The position numbers and the translations under genes were made by a program. Below are positions 25,801 through 33,370 of a stretch of 64,000 nt of DNA, piece by piece. Source of the stretch: an uncultured Bacteroidia bacterium (lineage in GTDB: Bacteria > Bacteroidota > Bacteroidia > Bacteroidales > F082); contig CADCGK010000012.1 of NCBI GenBank assembly GCA_902800965.1, forward strand, positions 62,001 to 126,000. Reading direction: 5' to 3'. How positions within the stretch are numbered: position 1 is the stretch's first letter; every line of letters begins with the position of its first letter. The notes under the pieces are model-generated. The model did no database searches and had not been told where the DNA came from. It worked only from the letters and a program-made list of their open reading frames with translations.

Positions 25801-27559
25801 TTCAGGCTTTGCCCTTTGCTACTCATTCGTTGACTATGTTGGTGCATACAACACTGACAGCTACCTCATCACTCCTCAAGCTTACAGCATCGGTAACGGT
25901 TCAACCTTGACATTCTTTGCTGACAACGCCAACGACAGCTATCCTGAGAACTTCTCAGTGTGCGTCTCTACCGCAGCTACCCCGGCCTCAGCAGCCGACT
26001 TCACACAAGTCTGGAGCGGTGCCGCCAAGGGTACTGGCAACAGCGGCGCAACAGTCCGTCATACTAACAACAGATATGACAACTGGCGTTCTCATAGTGT
26101 TGACCTGAGCGCTTACGCTGGTCAGACTGTTTGGATTGCCTTCCACGATGTCAACTACGATGCATACGAAGTCTGGATTGATGACGTTGAACTGTCAACC
26201 AGTACCAAGGGCGGCAGAACTGTCATTTATGAACCTCACTTCGTGACCGACCCAGGTGCGATGGCCAATGGTGCTGACGCTTCATGGATCAAAGGTTCTC
26301 AATCCACTTGGGGACCGAACTGCAACAACACCAGCAGCTACATGATTGCTGATGACTTCACCCTGACTGCAGCTACCACCATCAATGAAATCGAAGTTTA
26401 CAGTTATCAGACTGGTTCAACCACCTCTTCAACCTACACCGGTTTGTACGCCCAGATTTACAACGGCGCTCCGAATGCCGGCGGTACAGTCGTTTGGGGT
26501 GATGTTACCACCAACATCATGACTGCTACTTCGTTCACCAACTGCTACCGTGGTTCCGACAATGACGCCTCTGGCACCACACGTCCTATCATGGCCATCA
26601 CAGCCAGTGGTTTGAACATCAGCCTCGAAGCTGGTACTTACTATCTGGTATGGAGCTTGACTGGTTCTCTTTCAAGCGGTCCTTGGGCAGTTCCGGAAGC
26701 TCTCCCAGGCGTGGGTAACACTGGTAACGGCTTGCAGTACAACGGTAGTGCTTGGACCTCACTTACCGATACTGGTTCTAGCACACCTTATGGTGGAGCC
26801 TTCAAGCTCGTTGGTGAAGGTGGAACTCCTGGTCCTGGCCCAATTCCTGGCGAATTTGGCATCCTCGGTGCTTATGTGTTCCGTAATGGTGAACTCATCA
26901 GCGGCACTACTCCGTTGACCACCACTACCTTCGTTGACACCGACGCTCCTGCCGGCGACAATGAATACTGCGTGAGAGTGGTTTACGACGGTGCTCTTGA
27001 CACTACATACTTTGCAATGTCATGCCCGGTCTGCGCTGAAGTCGAGTACGAGTGCATCCCTGTCAACAACCTCGTTGCTGAATACACTTACAACTCCGCT
27101 GATGACTATGGCGTAACCCTCACTTGGGACTGCGAATATGCTGATGATGTGTTGTACTACAACATATTCTACAGCGACACCATCGTCTCCGGTATCACCG
27201 AACTCGAATACTATGTCGAGATGACTGGTAACCCAGGTGAATACACCTTCAGCGTTACCGCAGTCTATCCGAACTGCGAATCCGAGCCTGTGTATGCTGA
27301 TGTCAACGTCACAAGCGTGAACGACATTAACGGCAAGGTGGTGCTCTATCCTAACCCGACCAACAGCAACGTGACCATCGAAGCTGCCGGCATGAAGCAC
27401 ATCACTGTGGTGAATGCTCTCGGCCAAGTGGTTTACGACACTGATGTCAATGCTGATATGCTCCAACTGAACCTCGGCCAGTACAAGCCAGGTATCTACA
27501 TGGTTCGTATCAACACTGAAGAAGGTATGAGCGTGAAACGCGTGACTGTTGTCAAATAA
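19832..27559 (+). CDS. Giant T9SS multi-adhesin protein
   Basis: This 2575-residue secreted paralogue of the preceding gene has a signal peptide, then the DELTVHNGT to FLPKATF module (22-190). Ig-like and unassigned beta domains follow to about 800, then a carboxypeptidase-regulatory-like domain (815-900) and a MAM/anchor-like domain (915-1070). Four cleaved-adhesin (choice-of-anchor J) domains lie near 1085-1280, 1348-1530, 1670-1850 and 1945-2115. After another beta module (2130-2320) comes a T9SS sorting domain (YPNPTNSNVTIEA near 2507). Domains two and four are near-duplicates (VHSDDNPGGYDYTSYAHGG versus VHSDNNPGGYDYASHAHGG). A role in adhesion or haemagglutination is inferred from domain content. 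It lies 110 nt after the first adhesin and may be co-transcribed past the hairpin. Confidence 0.85.
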   Translation: MKKVFLTMMMFLFAFTGVMRADELTVHNGTTTNQNVPIYGYWADAFNKCEMVYPASELGIMTGGQISKLTFYAQTASVSWGSANFQVFVKEVADASISSYTGTTDATIVYTGNLSVSGNQMVVTFDTPYNYEGGNLLVGVYEIAKGSYSRVYWYGETVTGASVQGYSSTALNSCAATAYDFLPKATFEYTAGTVPSITLTTDPAILDLGDRPNNAWMVPFQFGIYNNGTSGTISSIEANAPFVASAELPAAIGYKETIPAEITIGETEATGATTGEILVMFEGAKEFTTFNVNANLYTAETPDVWEMAQEVTSFPYTNNAPATIHHNYNIPGAATDALDAVYKVTLDEDAMLNVNVGNSGVSAIYTEDFQEVGGPDEENAYTYEGPVVGPGPINTWFYYDWTGSGTYLGSASWTGVAFGYEIPASYLQENGFGACAITTVETFALPETYASTYYQLFILQGGDEPDINNVVYVQDAEYTPGQYFDVVLDEPLFLGDQENIWIMFVTDCCRFYCGVTPEDPTGMAWYSTTLETWYSTSSYTPIIYTQFLELPTGRQLTVDPTLNMRKLNGSEAGELSSIETNVTKESRAQRSIAMKGNRAETPEGTFVPAGTYYVVAAAATAPFSVEMSVTDVPAPEPAVMIWPIDGDTDITAPLILEWTLGNYTQEMQVLFGTQFPPTDILIDWTDELVESAIVASLENNKTYFIKINERNSAGVTESEVFGFTTIIDPVEDFAVVSENLYPGDAAEFTWTANRTLQGYNLYQDGVKINTEPITGTEYAVEGLAYNMTGYNFQIASLYAEGESELSEPIIVKMTGNGNVSGTVYEQDEVTVVPGVTVEYRGTDEYGEEQSFTFTTDENGAYTGEVLAGNYQTYAYSDAYQETPGPAVTVAFEDVLTGIDIIVYEYYFPLGQIRATEQTDENNVLVEWDWTPGEMVVDFETGDFSQAEFTLPATYPWAITTTNPHDGTYCMKSTCEAVASGISAIEATVDVPFDAKMGFWVRTSSESNYDKFHFYIDGTEQGSALSGQNPYAYKEYTVAQGTHTYKWTYEKDGSVNSNDDCIYVDDITMYRQDVPAPPVVGATDYNFDDGTLMGWTTIDADGDGNVWVSSSNPGIYHNAGVSLSGTGHNASEAYAISGSYANQTGAVLYPDNYLVSPQISAEDGALIRFYVCAQDATYAAEHYGVAVSTTGNTNQADFTTIQEWTLSAKNAPAPASENSRDIRGITAQGAWYEQTVDLSDYAGQDIYVAIRHFNCSDQFILNLDDITLATGGSKEIVRNDRSFQHFNLYRRDIKNGEDVAEPICIAQPGEDTFSYLDEAWADLPYGAYQWGIQAYYEGNAPSKNRDEFTYDFEGGLNDWTVLTINTGEGEWVHSDDNPGGYDYTSYAHGGTGFAMCYSFVDYVGSYNTDSYLISPQKYSIDGSSTISFWADNANDDYPEEFSVCISTAANPTSAADFTEVWSGGAKGKAKGGEMVRHTTNRYDNWRSHSVDLSAYAGQEVWIAFHDVNEDAYEIWIDDVTITAGGSGTTPVIPTPTGDGLSEILWSNTIEKDMYSDVTVKVILNNGQTPVGVNVALGELTGTTDETGIVVFENVRKGDYELSATMTEFTDYTETVTIDDNEETFNITLMEIVGPVADLYVSPTGWAMWSGATSGGTTPVGPVGPTTSVTYDFEADFAAQEILDWTTIDANNDGYDWYVRPTGLTTTGHNGSQGFVTSFSYDGSVGVTPDNYLVSPQGQYSSISFWACAQDASYPAEKFGVAVSTTGNTNASDFTTLQSWVMTAKAPANKLERGMNVTGEWYEYTVDLSAYAGQNIYVAIRHFDCYDQFRLNVDDITLAVAAKDGAKADRGALSFKVMLDGVYEGETTNGYFQHNVEGFEEGSVHTTSVAGIYATGMGDWTDYTWTYTSCENFDAASNVTAEQSENVVNISWEMPNGSGPTPPPGGGSSFTEGFEGGLNGWTVLTLNSDGGEWVHSDNNPGGYDYASHAHGGSGFALCYSFVDYVGAYNTDSYLITPQAYSIGNGSTLTFFADNANDSYPENFSVCVSTAATPASAADFTQVWSGAAKGTGNSGATVRHTNNRYDNWRSHSVDLSAYAGQTVWIAFHDVNYDAYEVWIDDVELSTSTKGGRTVIYEPHFVTDPGAMANGADASWIKGSQSTWGPNCNNTSSYMIADDFTLTAATTINEIEVYSYQTGSTTSSTYTGLYAQIYNGAPNAGGTVVWGDVTTNIMTATSFTNCYRGSDNDASGTTRPIMAITASGLNISLEAGTYYLVWSLTGSLSSGPWAVPEALPGVGNTGNGLQYNGSAWTSLTDTGSSTPYGGAFKLVGEGGTPGPGPIPGEFGILGAYVFRNGELISGTTPLTTTTFVDTDAPAGDNEYCVRVVYDGALDTTYFAMSCPVCAEVEYECIPVNNLVAEYTYNSADDYGVTLTWDCEYADDVLYYNIFYSDTIVSGITELEYYVEMTGNPGEYTFSVTAVYPNCESEPVYADVNVTSVNDINGKVVLYPNPTNSNVTIEAAGMKHITVVNALGQVVYDTDVNADMLQLNLGQYKPGIYMVRINTEEGMSVKRVTVVK
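23876..24405 (+). repeat. Intragenic duplication, copy 1 (cleaved-adhesin domain)
   Basis: About 525 nt encoding one cleaved-adhesin domain. The paired copy at 25669-26190 shares long nearly identical runs (such as AACTGGCGTTCTCA and the NRYDNWRSHSVDLSAYAGQ peptide). Confidence 0.8.
25669..26190 (+). repeat. Intragenic duplication, copy 2 (cleaved-adhesin domain)
   Basis: Second copy of the domain block at 23876-24405 in the same gene; a substrate for recombination-driven length variation. Confidence 0.8.
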
Positions 27560-27578
27560 TCATTGACAGCGTCACATT

Positions 27579-27612
27579 AAAAAAGGGTGGTCAAATTGAC
27601 CACCCTTTTTTT
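27579..27612. terminator. Bidirectional intrinsic terminator
   Basis: A near-perfect palindrome AAAAAGGGTGGTCAA / TTGACCACCCTTTTT flanked by A-run and T-run. It sits between the giant adhesin and the convergent methyltransferase gene and suits both. Confidence 0.9.
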
Positions 27613-27633
27613 GTTACCCGCTTCAAAAAAAAC

Positions 27634-28836
27634 TTAATCAACAATCAATACCAACCCTTTAAGGTAAGCTCCTTCGGGATGGAAGATATTGATCGGATGA
27701 TCCGCCGGCTGTGAGAGCTGATACAAAATCCTCACCTTGCGTCCCGCCTCGATGGCGGCAGCCGTCACGATTCCTTGAAAAGTAGCTTTGTCAACGGCTT
27801 GCGAGCAGCTGAAAGTAAACAACAAGCCTCCCTTGGCAATTCTCTTGATGGCTTCGGCATTGAGAAAACGATAGCCCTGCAAGCCACGGTGCCTGTCCTG
27901 ATGCCGCTTTGCAAACGCAGGTGGATCCAGCACAATCACATCGAACTCTCCATCCCCAATCTCCTTGATATAATCCTTCATATCAGCGGTAACACAAGGA
28001 TGATCCTCCTTGGCATAGCCGTTTAGCTCTATATTAGCTTCAGCAGCCTCCATGGCCTTTTGCGAGGCATCCACAGTAACTACACGTTTTGCGCCTCCTT
28101 GCAAGGCTGCAATCGAAAATCCACCTGTATAACCGAATGCATTAAGCACCGTCTTGCCTTGAGAAAACCGTCCTACAAGTGCACGATTGTCGCGCTGGTC
28201 GAGGAAAAAGCCTGTTTTTTGACCGTTCTCCCAATCCACCAAGAAACGCATGTCGTTTTCCAGGACCGGATCATCCGAACGGGATCCGAAGAGATAGCCG
28301 TCCTCAATGGCATCTTCCTTTCCCATGCGTCTCATGGCCTCAGCGCTTTTGTTGTAAATCGCCTCCAACTTCAGATCGGGGACTAACTTCAATGCCCTAA
28401 CGATCTCCATCAGATGCAGGGCCATGCCTTCCGTTTGCGCCTGTACCACTGCCGTATGGCCATAAATGTCAACGATCAGACCAGGCAGGCCATCGCCTTC
28501 TGAATGGATCAGACGATAACAATTGGTATGAGGATTGTCAATCAGCCCTATGGTACGTCGCACCTCAAAAGCAGCTTTTATCTTGTCCAAAAAGAACCAT
28601 TCGTCGATCTTGCGGTTCTCGAAACAAAGCAGTTTTACGGCAATGCTTTCCGTCTCACAAAAACCAGTGCCTAAAATATTGTCTTGATAATCAGTCACCG
28701 TGACTGTATCACCAGCTTGCAGCCCTTCCGGACCATAGGCGATGGCACCTGAGAAAATCCAAGGATGGAAACGACGCACCGCCTCCTCCTTGCCTTTGTG
28801 GAGACGGATGACAGGATAAAGTGGAGTGTTGTTCAT
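27634..28836 (-). CDS. rlmI: Class I SAM-dependent rRNA methyltransferase (RlmI-like)
   Basis: This 400-residue protein has an N-terminal PUA domain (RFHPWIFSGAI ... VTVTDYQDNILG) and a Rossmann methyltransferase domain: SAM motif VLNAFGYTGGFSIAALQGGA, acidic VDAS, motif IV VLDPPAFAK and a cysteine in FTFSCSQ. This matches the RlmI family that makes m5C in 23S rRNA, and the length is typical. ATG 28836 is chosen because the -7 box (28851-28858) would exclude the longer N-terminus. The target base is inferred from the family only. Confidence 0.87.
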   Translation of the reverse strand: MNNTPLYPVIRLHKGKEEAVRRFHPWIFSGAIAYGPEGLQAGDTVTVTDYQDNILGTGFCETESIAVKLLCFENRKIDEWFFLDKIKAAFEVRRTIGLIDNPHTNCYRLIHSEGDGLPGLIVDIYGHTAVVQAQTEGMALHLMEIVRALKLVPDLKLEAIYNKSAEAMRRMGKEDAIEDGYLFGSRSDDPVLENDMRFLVDWENGQKTGFFLDQRDNRALVGRFSQGKTVLNAFGYTGGFSIAALQGGAKRVVTVDASQKAMEAAEANIELNGYAKEDHPCVTADMKDYIKEIGDGEFDVIVLDPPAFAKRHQDRHRGLQGYRFLNAEAIKRIAKGGLLFTFSCSQAVDKATFQGIVTAAAIEAGRKVRILYQLSQPADHPINIFHPEGAYLKGLVLIVD

Positions 28837-28850
28837 AAGATCAGTTTTTG

Positions 28851-28886
28851 CAAAGATACGGATTTGCATAGGATTGATTATCTTTG
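28851..28886. promoter_or_regulatory. Divergent promoters (rlmI-like / ade)
   Basis: Minus-strand TATCTTTG at 28851-28858 is 14 nt from the methyltransferase ATG. Plus-strand TATCTTTG at 28879-28886 is 21 nt before the ade ATG. Confidence 0.65.
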
Positions 28887-28907
28887 CCTCAGAAATAATC
28901 CATCATC

Positions 28908-30542
28908 ATGAGCGAAAACAACTTTTCATTGAGCGGACAGATCGTCGATTTGGTCCATTCCCGCATCTATCCCGGACGTATCACCGTCAACGACAGCAAG
29001 ATCACTGAGATCGTAGAGCTGCCGATGGCCGAACAGCGTTACATCCTACCTGGCTTCATCGATGCGCACATCCACATCGAGAGCTCCATGGTGCCGCCTT
29101 CCGAGTTTGCCAGGATGGCGGTATGCCACGGCACGGTAGCCACGGTGAGCGATCCCCACGAGATTGCCAACGTGATGGGTGTGGAAGGCATCGACTACAT
29201 GATACGAAGCGGAAAACGTGGGCATTTCAAGTTCTATTTCGGCGCTCCCAGCTGTGTGCCCGCCACTCCTTTCGAGACGTCAGGCGCAACGCTCGATGCC
29301 AAAACCATCAAAACGCTCATGGCACGCGACGACATCTACTATCTCGCCGAGATGATGAACTACCCTGGCGTGCTTGCCGATGAACCAGATATCCTGAAAA
29401 AACTGGAAGCTGCCAAGAAAAATGGCAAGCCCATCGACGGCCATGCCCCCATGGTAACCGGTGGCGACATCAAGAAATATATCGATTCAGGTATCAGCAC
29501 CGACCACGAGTGCTACGCCATGGATGATGCGCTGGAAAAGGTGAAACTCGGCACGAAGATCCTGATCCGAGAAGGCAGTGCCGCCAAGAATTTCGACGCC
29601 TTGATCCCGCTGATGGCGCAGTACCCCGATCAACTCATGTTCTGTTCCGACGACATGCATCCCAACGACCTCATCAAAGGACATGTCAACCTGTTGGTGA
29701 AACGCGCCCTGAAAAAGGGTTATAAGCTCATGGACGTGCTACGGGCGGCTTCGCTCAACGCAGTGAAACACTACCATCTGGATGTGGGACTCCTCCAACA
29801 AGGCGACGACGCCGACTTCATCGTGGTGGACAACCCTACCAACCTCAACATACTACAAACCTACATCAAAGGCAGAATGGTGGCAGAGAACGGCATATCG
29901 CTCATGCCCCGTCGCAAAGAAGAGGCTTGCAACAATTTCCACGCCATGACGCTGTCGCCTGAAGACTTGCGCGTCAAAGACGAAGGTAAGCGAATCAAAG
30001 TAATAGCCTGCATGGATGGCAACCTCATCACCAACACCATCGTCACAAACCCGAAAGTGGTAGATGGCAACTTGGTGAGCGACACCACCCGCAACATCCT
30101 TAAAATGGTGGTGATGAACCGTTATACACCTTCCAAACCCGCCATCGGTTTCATCCATAACATCGGGTTGAAACGCGGTGCCATCGCCACCTCCGTGGCA
30201 CACGACAGTCACAACATCGTGGCCGTGGGCTGTTCTGATGAAGACATCGTCCGTGCCGTCAACCTATTGGTCTATACCAAAGGCGGCATGGTGGCTTGTA
30301 GCGAAACCGAATTTGCCTTGTTACCATTGCCTATCGCCGGACTGATGAGCTTGGAAGAGGGACAACGCGTGGCAGAAGACTATGAGCGTGCCGACCAGTT
30401 GGCACATGAATTCGGCTGTACACTATACAGCCCCTTCATGACTCTTTCGTTCATGGCGTTGCTGGTGATTCCGGAATTGAAACTGAGCGACAAAGGCCTG
30501 TTTGATGTGACCCAATTCGGCTTCACATCATTGACCGAATAA
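28908..30542 (+). CDS. ade: Adenine deaminase
   Basis: This 544-residue amidohydrolase-superfamily enzyme has the adenine deaminase signatures: metal site DAHIHIESSM, DPHEIANV, DGHAP, FCSDDMHPNDL and the C-terminal adenine-deaminase domain (GFIHNIGLKRGAIATSVAHDSHN). It deaminates adenine to hypoxanthine for purine salvage, using Mn/Fe. The length is within the family range (about 540-600). It has its own promoter and ends 2 nt before the convergent lipoprotein gene. Confidence 0.95.
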   Translation: MSENNFSLSGQIVDLVHSRIYPGRITVNDSKITEIVELPMAEQRYILPGFIDAHIHIESSMVPPSEFARMAVCHGTVATVSDPHEIANVMGVEGIDYMIRSGKRGHFKFYFGAPSCVPATPFETSGATLDAKTIKTLMARDDIYYLAEMMNYPGVLADEPDILKKLEAAKKNGKPIDGHAPMVTGGDIKKYIDSGISTDHECYAMDDALEKVKLGTKILIREGSAAKNFDALIPLMAQYPDQLMFCSDDMHPNDLIKGHVNLLVKRALKKGYKLMDVLRAASLNAVKHYHLDVGLLQQGDDADFIVVDNPTNLNILQTYIKGRMVAENGISLMPRRKEEACNNFHAMTLSPEDLRVKDEGKRIKVIACMDGNLITNTIVTNPKVVDGNLVSDTTRNILKMVVMNRYTPSKPAIGFIHNIGLKRGAIATSVAHDSHNIVAVGCSDEDIVRAVNLLVYTKGGMVACSETEFALLPLPIAGLMSLEEGQRVAEDYERADQLAHEFGCTLYSPFMTLSFMALLVIPELKLSDKGLFDVTQFGFTSLTE

Positions 30543-30544
30543 AG

Positions 30545-31129
30545 TCAGTTGCTCATGAAAGAGCCTGGCTTCCGAGGCCTATAGGTCGGTTTGGAGGCTG
30601 ACTTCTGAGAGCGTACGGCATCACTGATACGCTTCAGGAAAGCTTTCTCCACCCTGTTGGCCTTATATTCGTTGACGTAGGTAAACGAGTTCTCCGAGAA
30701 ATTGCTGACAACCATCATAAAAGTACTCATGTCATCTAACATCTTCATAATCAAGGTGGATTCATCATCGTCATAGGTGTAATCGAATGGAATTACCACC
30801 GTAGTGTCAGGGTTGATGATGGTGTCAAACTCCACGGGATCCAAGCTGATTTGAACGTAGAACGTGTCGATGTCACGACGATACATTTCACCTTTTTTCC
30901 TGTCTCTAAAGATCAAGTCGATGCCATCATGGGGATCATTGAGTGTGAATTCATGAACTTCAACCGTATTCGGGATGGGATCTCCAGCATAGTCGATAGT
31001 ATAATATTCAAGACGTTCAACGCCCCATTTGCCAACAAATTTCTTATAACTGTCCTTCGAATCGGGTTTGCAGGAAACCACACAAAAGACAATTGCTAAC
31101 AAGCTTGCAATCAAAGTAAGTTTTTTCAT
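30545..31129 (-). CDS. Small hypothetical lipoprotein
   Basis: This 194-residue protein has signal peptide MKKLTLIASLLAIVFCVVSC and a lipobox cysteine (Cys20). The mature part is beta-rich with a Lys/Arg/Pro-rich C-terminus; the family is not recognised. ATG 31129 is preferred over 31153 and longer frames, because the -7 box at 31156-31163 would start transcription at about 31149. The stretch KFVGKWGVERLEYY resembles the opening of lipocalin-like Bacteroidetes lipoproteins, but this is only a resemblance. Confidence 0.7.
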   Translation of the reverse strand: MKKLTLIASLLAIVFCVVSCKPDSKDSYKKFVGKWGVERLEYYTIDYAGDPIPNTVEVHEFTLNDPHDGIDLIFRDRKKGEMYRRDIDTFYVQISLDPVEFDTIINPDTTVVIPFDYTYDDDESTLIMKMLDDMSTFMMVVSNFSENSFTYVNEYKANRVEKAFLKRISDAVRSQKSASKPTYRPRKPGSFMSN

Positions 31130-31155
31130 ATTGGTATTTTTTATTGATGACATGG

Positions 31156-31173
31156 CAAAATTAACTATTTTTG
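31156..31173. promoter_or_regulatory. Back-to-back divergent -7 boxes (lipoprotein / EEP enzyme)
   Basis: CAAAATTA (minus TAATTTTG, 31156-31163), AC, then TATTTTTG (31166-31173). The sequence is nearly identical to the divergent promoter at 1703-1720. Confidence 0.65.
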
Positions 31174-31190
31174 CGTATAAATATATCAAG

Positions 31191-32432
31191 ATGAGACGTT
31201 TTTTCTGTTTTCTGGTCACCTTGATTGTGATTTTGGGTGTCAAGGCCCAAGACACTCTCACCGTGATGCAATACAACCTGCTGCAATACGGCAATTTTAA
31301 TAGCAGCTACGCCGACTGTTACGAGACGAACAACAACACGCAACGCAAGGACGAATGCATCCGCACCTTGATGGACTATGTGAAGCCCGACATCCTCACC
31401 GTTTGCGAGTTTGGTAAAACACAGCAACTGCAAGACGATTTCTTGAGACACAACCTGAATGTCAATGGCGTGGATTACTGGAAGACAGACAACATCATCA
31501 ACTACGCCAGTAGCAGCATTATCAACCACATCTTCTACGATTCACGTAAGCTGGTGCTAAAAAGCCATCTGGCACTTCGCACAAGACCCAGGGACACCGA
31601 CATATACGAGCTATATCTGAAGACGACGAGCCTTCAGTCGGGCGACACCATCAAGTTAGTCTGCATCGTGGCCCACCCCAAGGCAGGCATGTCATACGCA
31701 ACCGATCGCACTGCCACGATGCAAACCGTCATGGCTTATATCAACCAGCATTATGCCAACGACAACATACTGATTATGGGCGATTTCAACATGTATGGTG
31801 CCAATGAAGGCGGCTATCAAACACTAACCCGCACCTACTCGAACTCCGACGCACTCTTTGTCGATCCCCTTGCCAACGTGGGAGGCGTAGGAGAATGGAA
31901 CGGCAACAACCGGTTTGCGCCTTTCCATACCCAATCCACGAGAAGATACTCCAACGAGTGTTTCTCTTCCGGCGGCATGGATGACCGTTTCGACATGATC
32001 CTGATGTCGGACGAGATCTATATGGGATTCAACAATCTGAGATATGTCGGCGGTTCCTACTATGCCGTGGGCAACGACGGAAAGCATTTCAACCAAAGCA
32101 TCGACCAGAACGGCAACAATTCCGTCCCTGCCGATGTGCTCGAAGCCTTGTTCGATGCGTCGGACCATCTTCCCGTCACCATGAAGATGAGGGTCTATGG
32201 CAATTGGGGCGTGGAAGAGATCGCCCAAGACAAGCTGAAGGTATATCCCAATCCTACCACGGGTGTGTTGCATGTTGATTTCCCACAACCATCCATTTAT
32301 CGGATTTCAAATGTGATGGGCCAAATCCTGATGACGGGACAGGTTTCCCAAACCATTGATGTGTCGGCATTGCCCGCCGGGATCTATTTCATCCAAGTTG
32401 ATGGGATAACCAAAAAATACGTTAAAAATTGA
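31191..32432 (+). CDS. Secreted endonuclease/exonuclease/phosphatase-family protein with T9SS tail
   Basis: This 413-residue protein has a signal peptide ending near VKAQ. The EEP-fold motifs are present: VMQYNLLQYG, CEFGK (metal-binding Glu), IMGDFNMYG and ASDHLPVTM (catalytic Asp-His). It therefore hydrolyses phosphodiester or phosphate esters outside the cell, and DNA, RNA or lipids are all possible. The C-terminus is a T9SS type A sorting domain (VYPNPTTGVLHV ... ISNVMGQILMTG). ATG 31191 is chosen because of the -7 box 17 nt upstream and the signal peptide it exposes. Confidence 0.85.
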   Translation: MRRFFCFLVTLIVILGVKAQDTLTVMQYNLLQYGNFNSSYADCYETNNNTQRKDECIRTLMDYVKPDILTVCEFGKTQQLQDDFLRHNLNVNGVDYWKTDNIINYASSSIINHIFYDSRKLVLKSHLALRTRPRDTDIYELYLKTTSLQSGDTIKLVCIVAHPKAGMSYATDRTATMQTVMAYINQHYANDNILIMGDFNMYGANEGGYQTLTRTYSNSDALFVDPLANVGGVGEWNGNNRFAPFHTQSTRRYSNECFSSGGMDDRFDMILMSDEIYMGFNNLRYVGGSYYAVGNDGKHFNQSIDQNGNNSVPADVLEALFDASDHLPVTMKMRVYGNWGVEEIAQDKLKVYPNPTTGVLHVDFPQPSIYRISNVMGQILMTGQVSQTIDVSALPAGIYFIQVDGITKKYVKN

Positions 32433-32444
32433 CCTCACCCCCGG

Positions 32445-32466
32445 CCCCTCTCCCTGGGGAGAGGGG
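32445..32466. terminator. Hairpin between the EEP enzyme gene and map
   Basis: A 10-bp perfect stem, CCCCTCTCCC with GGGAGAGGGG, and a 2-nt loop between convergent genes. It may be a REP-like palindrome doubling as terminator; only a weak T-run follows. Confidence 0.6.
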
Positions 32467-32474
32467 AGATTTTA

Positions 32475-32495
32475 CTCCTCACTCCTCACTCCTAA
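32475..32495. repeat. Heptamer array (CTCCTCA, 3 units) at the map 3' end
   Basis: Units CTCCTCA, CTCCTCA and CTCCTAA. On the map coding strand the stop codon TAG (32498-32496) runs directly into TTAGGAG-TGAGGAG. Confidence 0.85.
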
Positions 32496-33356
32496 CTAAT
32501 AAGTCAGTATCTCCAGCCCGGTTTCGGTCATTAGGAAGGTGTGTTCCCATTGGGCAGAAGGCAATTCGTCTTCGGTGATGACGGTCCAACCATCGGCACT
32601 GTCGATGAAGACCTTCCAGGTGCCCATGTTGATCATCGGCTCGATAGTGAACACCATGCCCGGCACCAGCAGCATTCCCGTGCCTTTCCTGCCATAGTGC
32701 AGCACCTCGGGGTCGTCATGGAACTTCATGCCCACGCCATGTCCGCAGAGGTCGCGCACCACGCTGAAGCCGTTCTTGTGCGCATGTTGCTCGATGGCAT
32801 TGCCGATGTCGCCCACAAAGCCGAAGGGCTTGGCAGCAGCCATGCCGATCTCGAGGCATTCCTTGGCCACGTCCACCAGCTTCTGCTTACGTGGCGTGGT
32901 CTCGCCGATGACATACATGCGTGAAGCATCCGCATAGAAGCCGTCCAAAATAGTGGTGCAATCCACATTGATGATGTCGCCTTCCTTCAGGATTTCTTTA
33001 GCTGAAGGAATACCATGACATACTACCTCGTTGATGGAAGTGCAGACGCTCTTGGGATAGCCTTCATAGCCCAAGGTGGCAGGGATGGCGCTATGTTCGA
33101 TGGTGTAGCTGTGTACCAGCTCATCGATCTCCAAGGTGCTCATGCCCGCATGGATCTTCTCGCCCACCAGGTCGAGAATCGCGGTGTTGATGACACCACT
33201 CCGTTTGATACCCTCAATCTCCTCTGGGGTACGAATCAATGAACGTCTCGGCACCAAGGCACCGCGACTCTCAAAAGCCATCACTCTTTTGTCCAAGGCT
33301 GTCGGCTCTTGCCCAGCCGGAACACGCCATCTTTTACGATTGTTAAACATTCCCAT
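32496..33356 (-). CDS. map: Methionine aminopeptidase type I
   Basis: This 286-residue enzyme has the full pita-bread metal site: D132 (NVDCTT), D143 (YADASR), H206 (LCGHGVG), E239 (FTIEP) and E271 (QWEHT). His114 and His213 are also present. It removes the initiator Met from nascent proteins. It carries an N-terminal extension of about 40 residues that is basic and lacks zinc cysteines. It starts 14 nt after the dnaG stop and is probably in the dnaG operon. The start may be ATG 33356 or 33350. Confidence 0.94.
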   Translation of the reverse strand: MGMFNNRKRWRVPAGQEPTALDKRVMAFESRGALVPRRSLIRTPEEIEGIKRSGVINTAILDLVGEKIHAGMSTLEIDELVHSYTIEHSAIPATLGYEGYPKSVCTSINEVVCHGIPSAKEILKEGDIINVDCTTILDGFYADASRMYVIGETTPRKQKLVDVAKECLEIGMAAAKPFGFVGDIGNAIEQHAHKNGFSVVRDLCGHGVGMKFHDDPEVLHYGRKGTGMLLVPGMVFTIEPMINMGTWKVFIDSADGWTVITEDELPSAQWEHTFLMTETGLEILTY

Positions 33357-33370
33357 TTGTATCTCGATTT

